The notes: generated by a model from the sequence alone, not told the origin. A stretch of DNA of 64,000 nucleotides from Nonlabens sp. (GCF_018401815.1 NZ_JAGYKG010000006.1:141182-205181), one strand, 5' to 3'. Shown: positions 25,690 through 35,088, numbered from the stretch's first letter. Numbers and translations: made by a program.

Positions 25690-28028
25690 TAGGTTTTCTG
25701 GATGCTCACCACAACCTCAGTCCCCACATCAGGAATTAATCCAGCATCTTTTACTTCCAAATGTATCTTACAATCGTGCAACTCGTTCAACAGCGCCACA
25801 CGGTTGTTGATATTGCCCAACCCTTTAGAGTCTCGTTTCTTTTGATGTGCTGTTTTTATGGCCTTGGATTTTTCTCGACCGATTCCATTATCGGTGATGG
25901 TGACTGTAATTCCTTGTTCCGCTTTCGAGCTGCGTGCTGAGCCTGTCGAAGTAAAAGCAACATTTAAAAAGCCTTTTTCTTTTTTGTAACGCAATCCATG
26001 CCACACCGCATTTTCTATGATAGGTTGCAGCAACATAGGTGGCACTTGCATTTTGGTATTTTTTAAAGAAGGGTCGATCTCTAAAGTAAAGTCAAATTTA
26101 TCTTTAAAACGTTCGTGCTCCAGCTTTAAATACAAGCCTAAAAGATCGATTTCTTTTTCTAGCGGTATAAAGTCCAGCTCGCTATTTTCTAAAACACTAC
26201 GCATCAATTTAGAGAAGTCTGCCAGGTATTTGTTGGCCGCACGCTCGTCATTTTGTGCGATATAGTTATTGACAGAATTGAGTGCATTAAAAATAAAATG
26301 CGGGTTCATCTGACTGCGCAATGATTTTAATGCGAGTAAATGGTTGTTGATTTTTTGCTGCTTGTTGTTGCGGTACATAACATATGCCAGCGTGAGCAGC
26401 AACAGGCTCAAGCCAACAAGCGAATAAATGATCCAGCGCTGCCGTTGGTTCATTTGCTGTGTAAGTTCGCGCTCGGTATTGATCAGGGCAATTTTATTCT
26501 CGGTAAGTTCGCGATCTTTTTCTAGGGTTAGGATCCTGGTCTGTTTAGAAACCAATTCTTTGGTTTTTCTAGAGCTTTCTTCTAATTCATGTTCTTTTTC
26601 TAGATACAAGGCATCGACCGTATTGATATACAATTCATTATAAGCCAGTGCTGTTTTAGTATTTCCCGCTTTTTTATTGAGTTCATACAGACTTTTTGCA
26701 GCGTCCTTTTTTACTTCTAGGTCATTATTCTTTATTGCTTCGTCCAGACTGGATTCATAATAGGTGATCGCCTCTTTAATTTTGTTTTGAGACTCTAAAG
26801 CTTCGGCAATGTTGAGTTGTTCTTTTTGCTTGGACAAGCGAGGTATTCCATTTGAAGGGGAAGGCTCATAAGCAGGTTTTATAGCTCTTTCTTCCATGAC
26901 ATCCTCGGCTATAGCCACCTCGTTTAAAACACCTGCTTTATTGGTATTTTTTTGTGGTGCTTTGGCTTCGTCGCTTTTAATTTCATCCAGAATTTCAATA
27001 TTATTCTTACGCAAGGCAATTTCCTTATCAAACTGAGAGTTGCTGCGGTAAAAGTCGGCTGTTTGTGATTGGGCAACAACATTAGCCGTACGGCCTTCTT
27101 TTTTAGATTCTTGAATGGCTCTATTGTAATAGGCCTCTGCTTTATCTACTTGACCTATTTCATTTAACAGCGCAGCAATTTTTGAATTGATGGAAGTTAC
27201 TTGTATGTTTAAACTGGCGTTTTGGGCCAGTTGTAATGCTTGTTGGTACGTTTGCAAGGCCTTCTCGCTATCATTTGTTTTTGCATAAGCAGCAGCGAGA
27301 CCTGTCAGCCTTTTTATTTTTAAAGTAGAAGAAGCTCCAGAGCTTAGGTTCTTTTTTGATCTATTAGTGCCGTAAACATCAGCAGCTAAGTAAGCGGCAA
27401 TGGCTTCTTGATAATTGCCATTGAGACGCAGCATATCTGCTTTTTTTATGACAAGAGCAAGGCTGCTTTTGAGCTCTTCTGCCTGCGTATAATTAGCAAT
27501 GGCTAGATCGTATTGTTTATTAAAACTATAGAGGTCGCCTAGTTTTTCATAAGCGGCACTTTCTTGAGTTTTGCTAAGTGATTTAGGGTTGTTAGATAAC
27601 GCGGCAATAAGGAAGTCGGCTGATTTTTGTGCGTCTTTTTTCAGAAAGATTTGTGCGCTATCCATAGCCACTTGGTAAGGGACGCTGCTGCGGTTTTTTT
27701 GATCTTGCTTGTCACTTTGTACGCGTATTTCTATGCGTTCATTACTTGTTATACGATAATAAACAGTTTCAAAATTCAGACCTTTAATAACGATTTCTTC
27801 TCCCATATTTGCGGGTAAACTAAAGGTACCGCGAGCATCTGTAGTGGTATAACGGCCCATTTTCCCCTCTATATTCACTCCAGAAATAGGTACTCCACTT
27901 TCACTCAAAACACGTCCCTGCAGTACCATATTGGTCTCTGCAGTTCGAGGCGTTGCAAATTCCTTGTTTTGTGCCACTGCTATTTGAAAAGTAAAAAGCA
28001 GGAATAATAAAGTGATAATGTGTTTCAT
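25689..28028 (-). CDS. LytS/YehU-type sensor histidine kinase with CarboxypepD_reg-like and TPR sensor region
   Basis: A 779-residue membrane kinase. After a signal peptide (1-19), residues 35-105 form a carboxypeptidase regulatory-like beta sandwich (LQGRVLSESGVPISGVNIEG). Residues about 115-500 are TPR repeats such as AYEKLGDLYSFNKQYDLAIA. One membrane helix (WIIYSLVGLSLLLLTLAYVM) leads to a His_kinase domain with SLRSQMNPHFIFNALNSVNN, holding the phosphoacceptor His, and a C-terminal ATPase with PPMLLQPIIENAVWHGL and TDNGIGR. The STGSARSSKAEQG segment between the ATPase motifs is encoded by inserted repeat DNA. Confidence 0.92.
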   Translation of the reverse strand: MKHIITLLFLLFTFQIAVAQNKEFATPRTAETNMVLQGRVLSESGVPISGVNIEGKMGRYTTTDARGTFSLPANMGEEIVIKGLNFETVYYRITSNERIEIRVQSDKQDQKNRSSVPYQVAMDSAQIFLKKDAQKSADFLIAALSNNPKSLSKTQESAAYEKLGDLYSFNKQYDLAIANYTQAEELKSSLALVIKKADMLRLNGNYQEAIAAYLAADVYGTNRSKKNLSSGASSTLKIKRLTGLAAAYAKTNDSEKALQTYQQALQLAQNASLNIQVTSINSKIAALLNEIGQVDKAEAYYNRAIQESKKEGRTANVVAQSQTADFYRSNSQFDKEIALRKNNIEILDEIKSDEAKAPQKNTNKAGVLNEVAIAEDVMEERAIKPAYEPSPSNGIPRLSKQKEQLNIAEALESQNKIKEAITYYESSLDEAIKNNDLEVKKDAAKSLYELNKKAGNTKTALAYNELYINTVDALYLEKEHELEESSRKTKELVSKQTRILTLEKDRELTENKIALINTERELTQQMNQRQRWIIYSLVGLSLLLLTLAYVMYRNNKQQKINNHLLALKSLRSQMNPHFIFNALNSVNNYIAQNDERAANKYLADFSKLMRSVLENSELDFIPLEKEIDLLGLYLKLEHERFKDKFDFTLEIDPSLKNTKMQVPPMLLQPIIENAVWHGLRYKKEKGFLNVAFTSTGSARSSKAEQGITVTITDNGIGREKSKAIKTAHQKKRDSKGLGNINNRVALLNELHDCKIHLEVKDAGLIPDVGTEVVVSIQKT
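25921..25960. repeat. Repeat element inserted in the kinase coding sequence
   Basis: GCTTTCGAGCTGCGTGCTGAG followed by CCTGTCGAAGT combines the left half of the iterated palindrome with the CTGAGC(T/C)TGTCGAAGT repeat also seen near 2095. It encodes an insertion-like loop (STGSARSSKAE) in the ATPase domain and keeps the frame. Confidence 0.5.
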
Positions 28029-28108
28029 CAGGCTGTAAACTTAGTCATAAAAAAATATATGATTTCTTTGAAAAGCCATCTTTAGGTAGTTATAGAAGGT
28101 GTTTTGAA

Positions 28109-28124
28109 CGCTTTCGCGAAAGCG
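28109..28124. repeat. Iterated palindrome, copy 7 (intergenic)
   Basis: A perfect CGCTTTCGCGAAAGCG between the divergent kinase and the following exported-protein gene, 81 nt upstream of the kinase start. Confidence 0.85.
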
Positions 28125-28202
28125 AACTCGTCAAGAATAGCATTACACTCATTCAAAGGCTGTTTTCACTCATTGGTTCTATGTAACGGTTTTTTATACC
28201 AA

Positions 28203-28210
28203 TAGATTTG
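28203..28210 (+). promoter_or_regulatory. Putative -7 element
   Basis: TAGATTTG, an exact match to TAnnTTTG, 18 nt before the ATG of the following gene. The -33 element at the expected spacing (TATG) is weak. Confidence 0.45.
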
Positions 28211-28228
28211 ATGCAAAATCAATAGAAA

Positions 28229-29260
28229 ATGAAACAGATCACCACCTTTATTCTCCTATTTGCCGTACTTGGTATGAATGCGCAACACATGGGTAATTTT
28301 AATAACATGGCTGAAGACATGAGTATTTCTAGAGCAAATATTGTAAGCAGCATGGGCAATGGCGCTGCTTTTGGAAATCCGTATGCTCCACAATACACTG
28401 CGCCTCAACCCAGTAATATGCTCCATATCAATTTACGATCGCTTTACAATGTTGAGGCCACCGATTATACCGCCGTATTTAATATCGTTCAAGTAGGTAA
28501 AACTGCCGAAGAAACCACCCAATTGATAAACGATAAAATCGACCTGATCAAAGAAGAGTTGCGTGGCCAAGGTTTTGAAGGGCAGTTTGCCCTGGACATG
28601 ATTTCTTTTGTACCTCAATACGAGATTGAAGTCACTAAAAAGCTGTTTTCCAAAACCTATACCGAAGTTCCCGTAGGCTTTGAACTACAGCAAAACTTAT
28701 TGATCAGTTATAGAAAAGACAGCGATTTTCAAAATATCCTAACTGCCTGTGGAAAAGCTGAGGTGTACAACCTGGTAAAAGTTGATTACTATGTAAAAAA
28801 CCTAGAAGCAATTTATGAAGACCTTCAAAACAAATTGCTTGCTGAGGTAACAAAAAAGAAAGCCTATTATGAAAAATTAGGCTTTGACATGAGTAATTAC
28901 AACGTCATGATGGGCGATAAAAAATATTACTACACGCCTAAAGATTTTTATAAAAGCTACCTCGCTGCCGAAAATATAAGTATGGAGGCTCTTAAAAATC
29001 AAAAAAGTGTGACCACCGTGCGAAAACCTACATCTTATTACTACGACCCTATTCCCTACAACGGGTATGACGTAGTCGTAAATGCATCGATTACAATGCC
29101 GGTTATCCAATTAGGAATGGATTTGAGTTTGCAGTACACCCTCAAACCTGTGGAGAAAAAACCAGAGCCACAACCAGAGCCTGTAAAAACACCTAACCCT
29201 AAAGTCTATGTAGTAAGTCCGAGTGGACCTATTGATATTAAAGAACTACCTAATAATTAA
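28229..29260 (+). CDS. Exported protein of unknown function
   Basis: A 343-residue protein with a signal peptide (residues 3-18, cleavage after MNAQ). Residues 70-250 resemble a SIMPL/DUF541-like arrangement (VEATDYTAVFNIVQVGKTAE, then KIDLIKEELRGQGFEG). The centre has paired Tyr-rich segments, and the tail is proline-rich (KPEPQPEPVKTPNPK). It is divergent from the kinase operon and followed by a VWA lipoprotein gene 117 bp downstream. I cannot name a function; the SIMPL resemblance is weak. Confidence 0.55.
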   Translation: MKQITTFILLFAVLGMNAQHMGNFNNMAEDMSISRANIVSSMGNGAAFGNPYAPQYTAPQPSNMLHINLRSLYNVEATDYTAVFNIVQVGKTAEETTQLINDKIDLIKEELRGQGFEGQFALDMISFVPQYEIEVTKKLFSKTYTEVPVGFELQQNLLISYRKDSDFQNILTACGKAEVYNLVKVDYYVKNLEAIYEDLQNKLLAEVTKKKAYYEKLGFDMSNYNVMMGDKKYYYTPKDFYKSYLAAENISMEALKNQKSVTTVRKPTSYYYDPIPYNGYDVVVNASITMPVIQLGMDLSLQYTLKPVEKKPEPQPEPVKTPNPKVYVVSPSGPIDIKELPNN

Positions 29261-29376
29261 GGGGAGCAAAATCAAAAATAAAATCAAAATCAAAATCAAA
29301 TCCAAAAACCCTTTCTCTGGTCCTGAAGGGGAGGTTTTTAAGAGGAGAACGGAAATAAAAACAAAATTTAAATATT

Positions 29377-30567
29377 ATGAAAAATCTAAAAACAATTGCT
29401 TTTACATTAAGTGTTACCGCATTAATGGCCTGCAAAGGCACTGCGGCTGAAAACGGAGTAGAAATCGCAACAAACGGGATAGAGATTCCACAAACTACTG
29501 CTGCGATGGCAACAGTGGTGGAAGAGCCGGCAACCATACAAATCGCCTTACTTCTAGACACCAGTAATAGTATGGATGGGCTGATTGATCAGGCCAAAAC
29601 CCAACTTTGGGACGTGGTCAACAAAATGTCTGGGGCGCATTGCAACGAGCAACAAGCCTTATTAGAAATTGCACTTTATGAGTACGGTAACAGCAGGTTA
29701 CATTCAGAAGAAGGTTTTGTGCGTCAAGTACTCTCTTTCTCTACCGACTTGGACTTGATCAGCAAAGAGCTATTTAGCTTAAGGACCAATGGTGGAGAAG
29801 AGTATTGCGGGACTGTAATTGGAACCTCTTTAAAGCAATTGGAGTGGAAAAAAGGGAAAAACGATCTTAAAATGATTTTTATAGCTGGGAATGAAGGTTT
29901 TAATCAAGGTACGGTGCCTTTTTCTTCGAGTATTGCTCAGGCTATAGAAAAAGACGTGGTGGTCAACACCATTTTTTGTGGAGACTGGAATACGGGAGCA
30001 CAGTTGCAATGGAAAGAAGGCGCCACTTTAGGAAAAGGACAATACATGAACTTGGATCACAACCAGAAATCTGCCTACGTCGCTACTCCTTATGACGATC
30101 AGATTTTGAATTACAACCATTTGCTTAACGATACGTATATTGCTTTCGGCCGTCAGGGGTATGAAAATAAAGCCGTACAAATGCATATGGACGAAGCGGT
30201 TCAGGAGGTGTCTGCTCAAGCCAATGTGAAGCGTACCTTAGCAAAATCTTCTGCAAATTATCGCAATTCCAGTTGGGACTTGGTTGATGCTTTAGATGAT
30301 GAAGACATGAAGGGAAAAGTGCTTACGGAGGAGAATATAAAGACCTTACCAGACAGCATTCGCACTAAAAGTAAGAAGGAGATTGCCGCTTTCGCGAAAG
30401 CGAAAAAACAAGAGCGCACCTCCATACAAAACAAGATCAAAGAACTCAACCAAAAAAGAGATCAATACATCACGACACAATCACTCACCGAGACCAATGG
30501 ATTAGAGTCGGCTATGTTTAAGGCAATCAAAAAGCAATCGGTCTCCAAAAACTTCCAATGGGAATAG
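29377..30567 (+). CDS. VWA domain lipoprotein
   Basis: A 396-residue protein with a lipobox ending at Cys19 (ALMAC), so it is membrane-anchored and exported. Residues about 55-250 are a von Willebrand A domain with the metal-ion-dependent adhesion motif DTSNSMDG (DxSxS). The later Thr/Asp positions lie in LRTNGGEEYCGTVIG and IFIAGNEGFNQG. The C-terminal third is a charged helix with a palindrome-encoded AFAKA segment. VWA lipoproteins of this type bind partner proteins through metal, but the partner here is unknown. A run of AAAATC repeats precedes the gene. Confidence 0.8.
   Translation: MKNLKTIAFTLSVTALMACKGTAAENGVEIATNGIEIPQTTAAMATVVEEPATIQIALLLDTSNSMDGLIDQAKTQLWDVVNKMSGAHCNEQQALLEIALYEYGNSRLHSEEGFVRQVLSFSTDLDLISKELFSLRTNGGEEYCGTVIGTSLKQLEWKKGKNDLKMIFIAGNEGFNQGTVPFSSSIAQAIEKDVVVNTIFCGDWNTGAQLQWKEGATLGKGQYMNLDHNQKSAYVATPYDDQILNYNHLLNDTYIAFGRQGYENKAVQMHMDEAVQEVSAQANVKRTLAKSSANYRNSSWDLVDALDDEDMKGKVLTEENIKTLPDSIRTKSKKEIAAFAKAKKQERTSIQNKIKELNQKRDQYITTQSLTETNGLESAMFKAIKKQSVSKNFQWE
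30387..30402. repeat. Iterated palindrome, copy 8
   Basis: A perfect CGCTTTCGCGAAAGCG inside the VWA gene, read AFAKA. It is the last copy before the tRNA-Leu island. Confidence 0.9.
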
Positions 30568-30633
30568 TGATAAGTAGGTATTCACTGTTGAAAAATGTTG
30601 AGTAGTTTTAGATTGATCACAGTGGCTAAATCG

Positions 30634-30641
30634 TATTTTTG
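30634..30641 (+). promoter_or_regulatory. Putative -7 element of mutS
   Basis: TATTTTTG matches TAnnTTTG and ends 23 nt before the mutS TTG start. The -33 region is not clear. Confidence 0.4.
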
Positions 30642-30663
30642 ATATTCCTATAAAAGCATCAAT

Positions 30664-33282
30664 TTGGCCACTAATTCAAATAAGGTAACTCCTTTAATGC
30701 AGCAATATAATAAGATCAAGACCAAGTATCCTGATGCCTTATTGTTATTTAGAGTGGGCGATTTTTATGAAACCTTTGGAGAAGATGCTATTAAAACAGC
30801 TCGTATTCTCAATATTGTATTGACCAGCCGTAACAATGGTGGTGATCATGTAGAACTAGCTGGATTCCCCCATCATTCCATAAACACTTACTTGCCTAAG
30901 CTGGTAAAAGCAGGGGAACGAGTTGCTATTTGTGATCAATTAGAGGATCCTAAACAGACTAAAAACATTGTAAAACGAGGGGTAACCGAGTTGATTACTC
31001 CAGGAGTTTCTCTCAACGATGAGGTGCTGAGTTCTAAAACAAATAATTTTCTTGCCGCACTTTCTGTCAACAGGAATTTATATGGAGTGGCTTTTTTAGA
31101 TATTTCGACAGGGGAGTTTTTAGTTTCTCAAGGCTCAAAAGAAGAAGTGGATAAGTTATTGCAAAATTTTGATCCTAGCGAGCTTTTAGTAACTCGTAGC
31201 GATAAAAAAACACTGGCAAAAGAATTTCCATATGATTTACCATTCTTTCATTTAGAGGATTGGGTATTTCAAATCGACTTTGCCACGAAGTCACTTCTCA
31301 AACATTTTAAAGTGAATTCTTTAAAAGGCTTTGGAGTAGAAAAGTTGGATCAGGCGCTTATATCGGCGGGTTCGATTTTGTATTATCTAGAAGAAACTCA
31401 ACACGATAAGTTGGATCACGTTTCAAATATTTCTCGTATTGAAGACGACAATTTTGTATGGATGGACCGTTTTACGGTACGCAACTTAGAATTATACACC
31501 CCGTTAAGTCAAGGTGCGGTAACCCTAATTGACGTTATCGATCAGACCACTACAGCAATGGGTGGGCGCATGCTCAAACGGTGGATGGCATTTCCATTAA
31601 AAGATGCCGCGCAAATCAACAAGCGTCATGATATCGTTGAGTTTTTTACAAAATCCCAAGAACAACAGCAAGAAATCAGGTCCTACCTAAAACGTATGAG
31701 CGATTTGGAGCGACTGATTTCAAAAGTTGCCGTAGGTAAAATTTGCCCTAGAGAAGTTGTACAGCTTAAAAACAGTTTAGAGGCTATAATTCCTATAAAA
31801 GAAAAAGTGCTAGCCTCAGGTAACAAAGCGCTTCATTTAATAGGAGATAGTTTGAATCCTTGTACTCACTTAATAGAGTTGTTCAAACAAGCTATTGATG
31901 AGCATGCCCCTGTAAATATTTTAAAAGGGAATACCATTGCTCCTGGATATCATTCAGAATTGGATGAGTTAAGAGGCCTAGCAACTTCAGGAAAGGATTA
32001 CCTGGATAAGATGCTTGCCAGACACGCCGAAGAAACGGGCATCAGCAGTTTGAAGATTTCTAGTAATAATGTATTCGGCTATTATATAGAAGTACGCAAT
32101 ACACATAAAGATAAAGTTCCAGCAGCATGGACGAGAAAGCAAACCTTGGTCAATGCAGAGCGGTACATCACCGAAGAGCTTAAAGAATATGAAGGCAAAA
32201 TATTAGGTGCCGAGGACCGCATCCATGCCTTACAACAAGAGCTTTTTGATAAAATTGTTCGGGAGATCATGCCTTCTATTACCACCATTCAGAATAATTC
32301 TCAGTTAATAGGGCAATTGGACTGTTTGATTTCTTTTGCTTCCCATGCGGTGACGTCCAATTACACCAGGCCAGAATTATTAGGTACCGACGAGTTAATC
32401 ATTAAAAACGGTCGACATCCTGTGATAGAAAAAATGCTTCCAGCAGACTTGCCTTACATTCCTAACGATGTACAGCTGGATAGAGACAGCCAGCAAATCA
32501 TCATGATTACGGGTCCTAACATGAGTGGTAAAAGCGCCATTTTAAGACAGACGGCGTTGATTGTTCTATTGGCGCAAATAGGAAGTTTTGTTCCTGCCGA
32601 AGAGGTGAAAATGGGAGTTGTAGATAAAATATTTACCAGAGTAGGAGCCAGTGACAACATATCTCAAGGAGAATCTACTTTTATGACAGAGATGAATGAA
32701 AGTGCGAGTATCTTGAATAATATCAGTGAGAAAAGTTTGGTGCTGCTTGATGAGATAGGCCGCGGGACAAGTACTTATGACGGTATTTCCATCGCATGGG
32801 CCATCACCGAATATTTACACGAGCATCCTGCTAGTCCCAAAACCTTATTTGCTACTCATTATCACGAGCTCAATGACATGACGTCTCAATTGGAACGCAT
32901 TAAAAATTTTAATGTAGAAGTGAAGGAATTAAAAGATAAAGTGCTCTTTATGCGCAAATTAGTTCCTGGGGGTAGTCATCACAGTTTTGGAATTCATGTG
33001 GCTAAAATGGCAGGAATGCCACAGCAAGTGATCTCAAAAGCAAATAAAATACTTAAACGGCTTGAAAAGACGCACAAACAAGAAGATTCTAAAGAAGCTA
33101 TGAAAGCCATTCAGGAAGAAGAAATGCAATTGAGTTTTTTTAATCTAGACGATCCCTTGTTAGAAACTATCAAACAAGAAATTTTACAGGTAGACATAAA
33201 TACCTTAACGCCAGTAGAGGCTTTGATGAAATTAAACGAGATCAAACGCATGCTGGTAAAAAAAGAGAAAGCAAGTTCATAA
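30664..33282 (+). CDS. mutS: DNA mismatch repair protein MutS
   Basis: MutS recognises mismatches and starts repair. The 872-residue protein begins at TTG (ATNSNKVTPLMQQYNKIK). The mismatch-reading FxE is in RVGDFYETFGEDA near residue 36. The C-terminal ATPase has Walker A GPNMSGKSAILRQTA, the following TFMTEMNE loop, and Walker B LLDEIGRGTSTYDG, then FATHYHELNDM. The helix-turn-helix dimerisation tail is present. An ATG start is not available in a sensible position. tRNA-Gly follows about 80 bp downstream. Confidence 0.96.
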   Translation: MATNSNKVTPLMQQYNKIKTKYPDALLLFRVGDFYETFGEDAIKTARILNIVLTSRNNGGDHVELAGFPHHSINTYLPKLVKAGERVAICDQLEDPKQTKNIVKRGVTELITPGVSLNDEVLSSKTNNFLAALSVNRNLYGVAFLDISTGEFLVSQGSKEEVDKLLQNFDPSELLVTRSDKKTLAKEFPYDLPFFHLEDWVFQIDFATKSLLKHFKVNSLKGFGVEKLDQALISAGSILYYLEETQHDKLDHVSNISRIEDDNFVWMDRFTVRNLELYTPLSQGAVTLIDVIDQTTTAMGGRMLKRWMAFPLKDAAQINKRHDIVEFFTKSQEQQQEIRSYLKRMSDLERLISKVAVGKICPREVVQLKNSLEAIIPIKEKVLASGNKALHLIGDSLNPCTHLIELFKQAIDEHAPVNILKGNTIAPGYHSELDELRGLATSGKDYLDKMLARHAEETGISSLKISSNNVFGYYIEVRNTHKDKVPAAWTRKQTLVNAERYITEELKEYEGKILGAEDRIHALQQELFDKIVREIMPSITTIQNNSQLIGQLDCLISFASHAVTSNYTRPELLGTDELIIKNGRHPVIEKMLPADLPYIPNDVQLDRDSQQIIMITGPNMSGKSAILRQTALIVLLAQIGSFVPAEEVKMGVVDKIFTRVGASDNISQGESTFMTEMNESASILNNISEKSLVLLDEIGRGTSTYDGISIAWAITEYLHEHPASPKTLFATHYHELNDMTSQLERIKNFNVEVKELKDKVLFMRKLVPGGSHHSFGIHVAKMAGMPQQVISKANKILKRLEKTHKQEDSKEAMKAIQEEEMQLSFFNLDDPLLETIKQEILQVDINTLTPVEALMKLNEIKRMLVKKEKASS

Positions 33283-33297
33283 TTTTTCATTTTTTCC

Positions 33298-33327
33298 TTT
33301 GCAGTATAAGGAAAGTTGTTAAATTTG
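33298..33327 (+). promoter_or_regulatory. Promoter of the tRNA-Gly/tRNA-Leu pair
   Basis: TTTG, an 18-nt spacer, then TAAATTTG, an exact -7 element. It lies 34 nt before tRNA-Gly. Confidence 0.65.
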
Positions 33328-33361
33328 CAACCGCTTTAAAAAGTAGATGTTTTTTAAATTT

Positions 33362-33433
33362 GCGAAAGTAGCTCAGGGGTAGAGCATCACCTTGCCAAGG
33401 TGGAGGTCGCGGGTTCAAATCCCGTCTTTCGCT
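33362..33433 (+). tRNA. tRNA-Gly (GCC)
   Basis: Seventy-two nt fold as a cloverleaf. The acceptor stem is GCGAAAG/CTTTCGC, the D arm GCTCAGGGGTAGAGC, and the anticodon loop TTGCCAA (anticodon GCC, stem TCACC/GGTGG). The T arm is GCGGGTTCAAATCCCGT and the discriminator base T. CCA is not encoded. It lies 57 bp before tRNA-Leu in a probable shared transcript. Confidence 0.95.
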
Positions 33434-33490
33434 CTAAAGTTTGTTATTAAATAAGTTTTATATTACCAATGATGTGTCGCTGACACAATC

Positions 33491-33576
33491 GCTCGAGTGG
33501 TGGAATTGGTAGACACGTTGGACTTAAAATCCAATGGGTAGTAATGCCCGTACGGGTTCAAGTCCCGTCTCGAGTA
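33491..33576 (+). tRNA. tRNA-Leu (TAA), integration site of the island
   Basis: Eighty-six nt with a long variable arm typical of a class II tRNA. The acceptor stem is GCTCGAG/CTCGAGT, the anticodon loop CTTAAAA (anticodon TAA), the T arm ACGGGTTCAAGTCCCGT, and the discriminator A. Its last 13 bp, CCCGTCTCGAGTA, are repeated at each unit of the flanking 112-bp arrays, so the 3' end of this gene served as an attachment core. The tRNA is intact. Confidence 0.95.
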
Positions 33577-33800
33577 CTAAAGACTCTTCTTAACTGAAGA
33601 GTCTTTTTTATTTATGAAAAATACAATCATCTCAACTAAAGGGACGCAGTGTTTACTGCCGAGCTTGCCTCGGCACCCGTCTCGAGTACTAAAGACTCTT
33701 CTTAACTGAAGAGTCTTTTTTATTTATGATAAATACAATCATCTCAACTAAAGGGACGCAGTGTTTACTGCCGAGCTTGCCTCTGTGCCGGTCTCGAGTA
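33564..33800 (+). repeat. Left array of 112-bp tRNA-derived tandem repeats (attL-like)
   Basis: Two full units begin at 33564 (inside tRNA-Leu) and 33676. A partial third at 33788 (CCGGTCTCGAGTA) ends where unrelated sequence starts. Each unit is CCCGTCTCGAGTAC, the terminator hairpin AGACTCTTCTTAACTGAAGA, an ATG-A/T-rich stretch, GGGACGCAGTGTTTACTG, and a small stem GCCGAGCTTGCCTCGGC. The matching array is at 44320-44546. Confidence 0.9.
33581..33610 (+). terminator. tRNA operon terminator (repeated in each 112-bp unit)
   Basis: The stem AGACTCTT/AAGAGTCT with an 8-nt loop is followed by TTTTTTA directly after tRNA-Leu. The same hairpin recurs in the array units near 33693, 44326 and 44438. 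Confidence 0.85.
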
Positions 33801-34168
33801 TTGATAAACTATGTAACTATCCTGTTATGAGCCTTATTTATTTATCATATATCGCATTTCCCCCGCATAATCACTGTAATTAATAAAAATCACTTAATTA
33901 AATACTTACTTGTTCGGGTTTTTAGCATATGAAAATGTACGATTAATGCACGGTGAAGTTATACTTATCTAGTTATGTAATTATAATTTGCTCAAATTTG
34001 TTACTCGAAAACATCTTTTATGGTAATTCCTGCCTTCTCAAAAAAAGGATAAAGATTCGTTATCCTTTTTAAAAAAGCTTATTGAACAATTTGAAAGCAA
34101 GAATCCTATCGATTTGAGTATAGGCATCAAAAGTTATTTTTTTCAAATCAGAGTTATGTTACATGGGT
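33801..34168. other. Island left flank with a possible interrupted gene fragment
   Basis: Mostly A/T-rich with no full gene. From about 34034 a frame reads PSQKKDKDSLSFLKKLIEQF, then ESKNPIDLSIGIKSYFFQIR, and runs into the IS end. This protein-like stretch could be a gene cut off by the insertion, but I find neither a start nor a family. Confidence 0.3.
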
Positions 34169-34217
34169 GTTTTGACCCCTATAAAACAAGAGTAATTTTT
34201 TAAATTTCGATTATTAA

Positions 34218-35063
34218 TTAAGCGGTTAATTTTTTCATTATAATAAAATGCTTATCTGCATTCCATTTTTCCATTGGTGTTATGCGTCCCAACATGCCGT
34301 GAAGCCTTCTATTGTTATAAAATTTCACGTAACGTTTTAGTATTTGCGCTATTTCGCCAAAGTATTGATAATCGAACCTTCTAAAGACTTCTTTTTTTAA
34401 TATTCCGTGATAGGCTTCAATATGTGCATTCTCCTCTGGTGTTGCAATGTGTGTAAACTCTTGCTGTACTCCAATCAGACCTAAATATTCACGCACTCTT
34501 TTTGCTATAAATTGGCTGCCATTATCAATTCTAATGATCACATTATCAGGATATTCATAGTCTTCAAACAACTCAGACAATAGTTCTATTACATTGTTTT
34601 GTTTAATATTAAAAGAGAAATAGTCTTTTAATATTCTACGTGTGTGAACGTCAATGATAGAGAGCAAATAAGCATTCTTACCTACACTTGGTATCCAAAC
34701 CATCTTTATATCCATCTCTAAGCACTCTAAAGGTCTAGAGGTATTAACTTTTCTAAACTTTACAAACTTTCGTCCAGAACCACTTCTGTCTATTCTATTG
34801 TCAAGCTTTAATAAGCCTTCTTCCTTCATAATCCTATAGAGCTTTTTATGGTTGATAGTGTAACCATCTATAGTTAAATAACTAGTCATTAATCGGTATC
34901 CGCAATCTATAAATTCGTGCTCTAGAATCTTCTTTACGGAAGCTATGACGGTATCTTGGGATACAAAGCCTTCTGTGTTATGAAAGGTTTGTTTAGATGG
35001 TTTATTTCCTTTTTTCCCGTTGCTTGGTACTCTGTAATAGCTACTCGGTACGATGCCAACCAT
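34218..35063 (-). CDS. IS3-family transposase OrfB (DDE integrase)
   Basis: A 281-residue integrase core. An N-terminal HTH_21-like region (CGYRLMTSYLTIDGYTINHKKL) precedes the rve domain. First catalytic Asp in LECLEMDIKMVWIPS, second in IRIDNGSQFIAKRVR, Glu in TPEENAHIEAYHGILKKE, so the DDE triad is complete. The tail FYNNRRLHGMLGRITPMEKW is typical. It is probably produced as an OrfAB fusion by frameshifting from orfA, 26 bp upstream. Confidence 0.9.
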   Translation of the reverse strand: MVGIVPSSYYRVPSNGKKGNKPSKQTFHNTEGFVSQDTVIASVKKILEHEFIDCGYRLMTSYLTIDGYTINHKKLYRIMKEEGLLKLDNRIDRSGSGRKFVKFRKVNTSRPLECLEMDIKMVWIPSVGKNAYLLSIIDVHTRRILKDYFSFNIKQNNVIELLSELFEDYEYPDNVIIRIDNGSQFIAKRVREYLGLIGVQQEFTHIATPEENAHIEAYHGILKKEVFRRFDYQYFGEIAQILKRYVKFYNNRRLHGMLGRITPMEKWNADKHFIIMKKLTA

Positions 35064-35088
35064 TTTTATAACCTGGGTTTTACTACAC

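Noticed and set aside
29260..29320. AAAATC-rich tract before the VWA gene as a regulatory repeat
   Set aside because: Simple low-complexity sequence; no sign of a defined binding site.
33564..33800. Tandem repeats could be taken for a CRISPR array
   Set aside because: The units are contiguous 112-bp copies without unique spacers, start with the tRNA-Leu end and contain a terminator; no cas gene is near.
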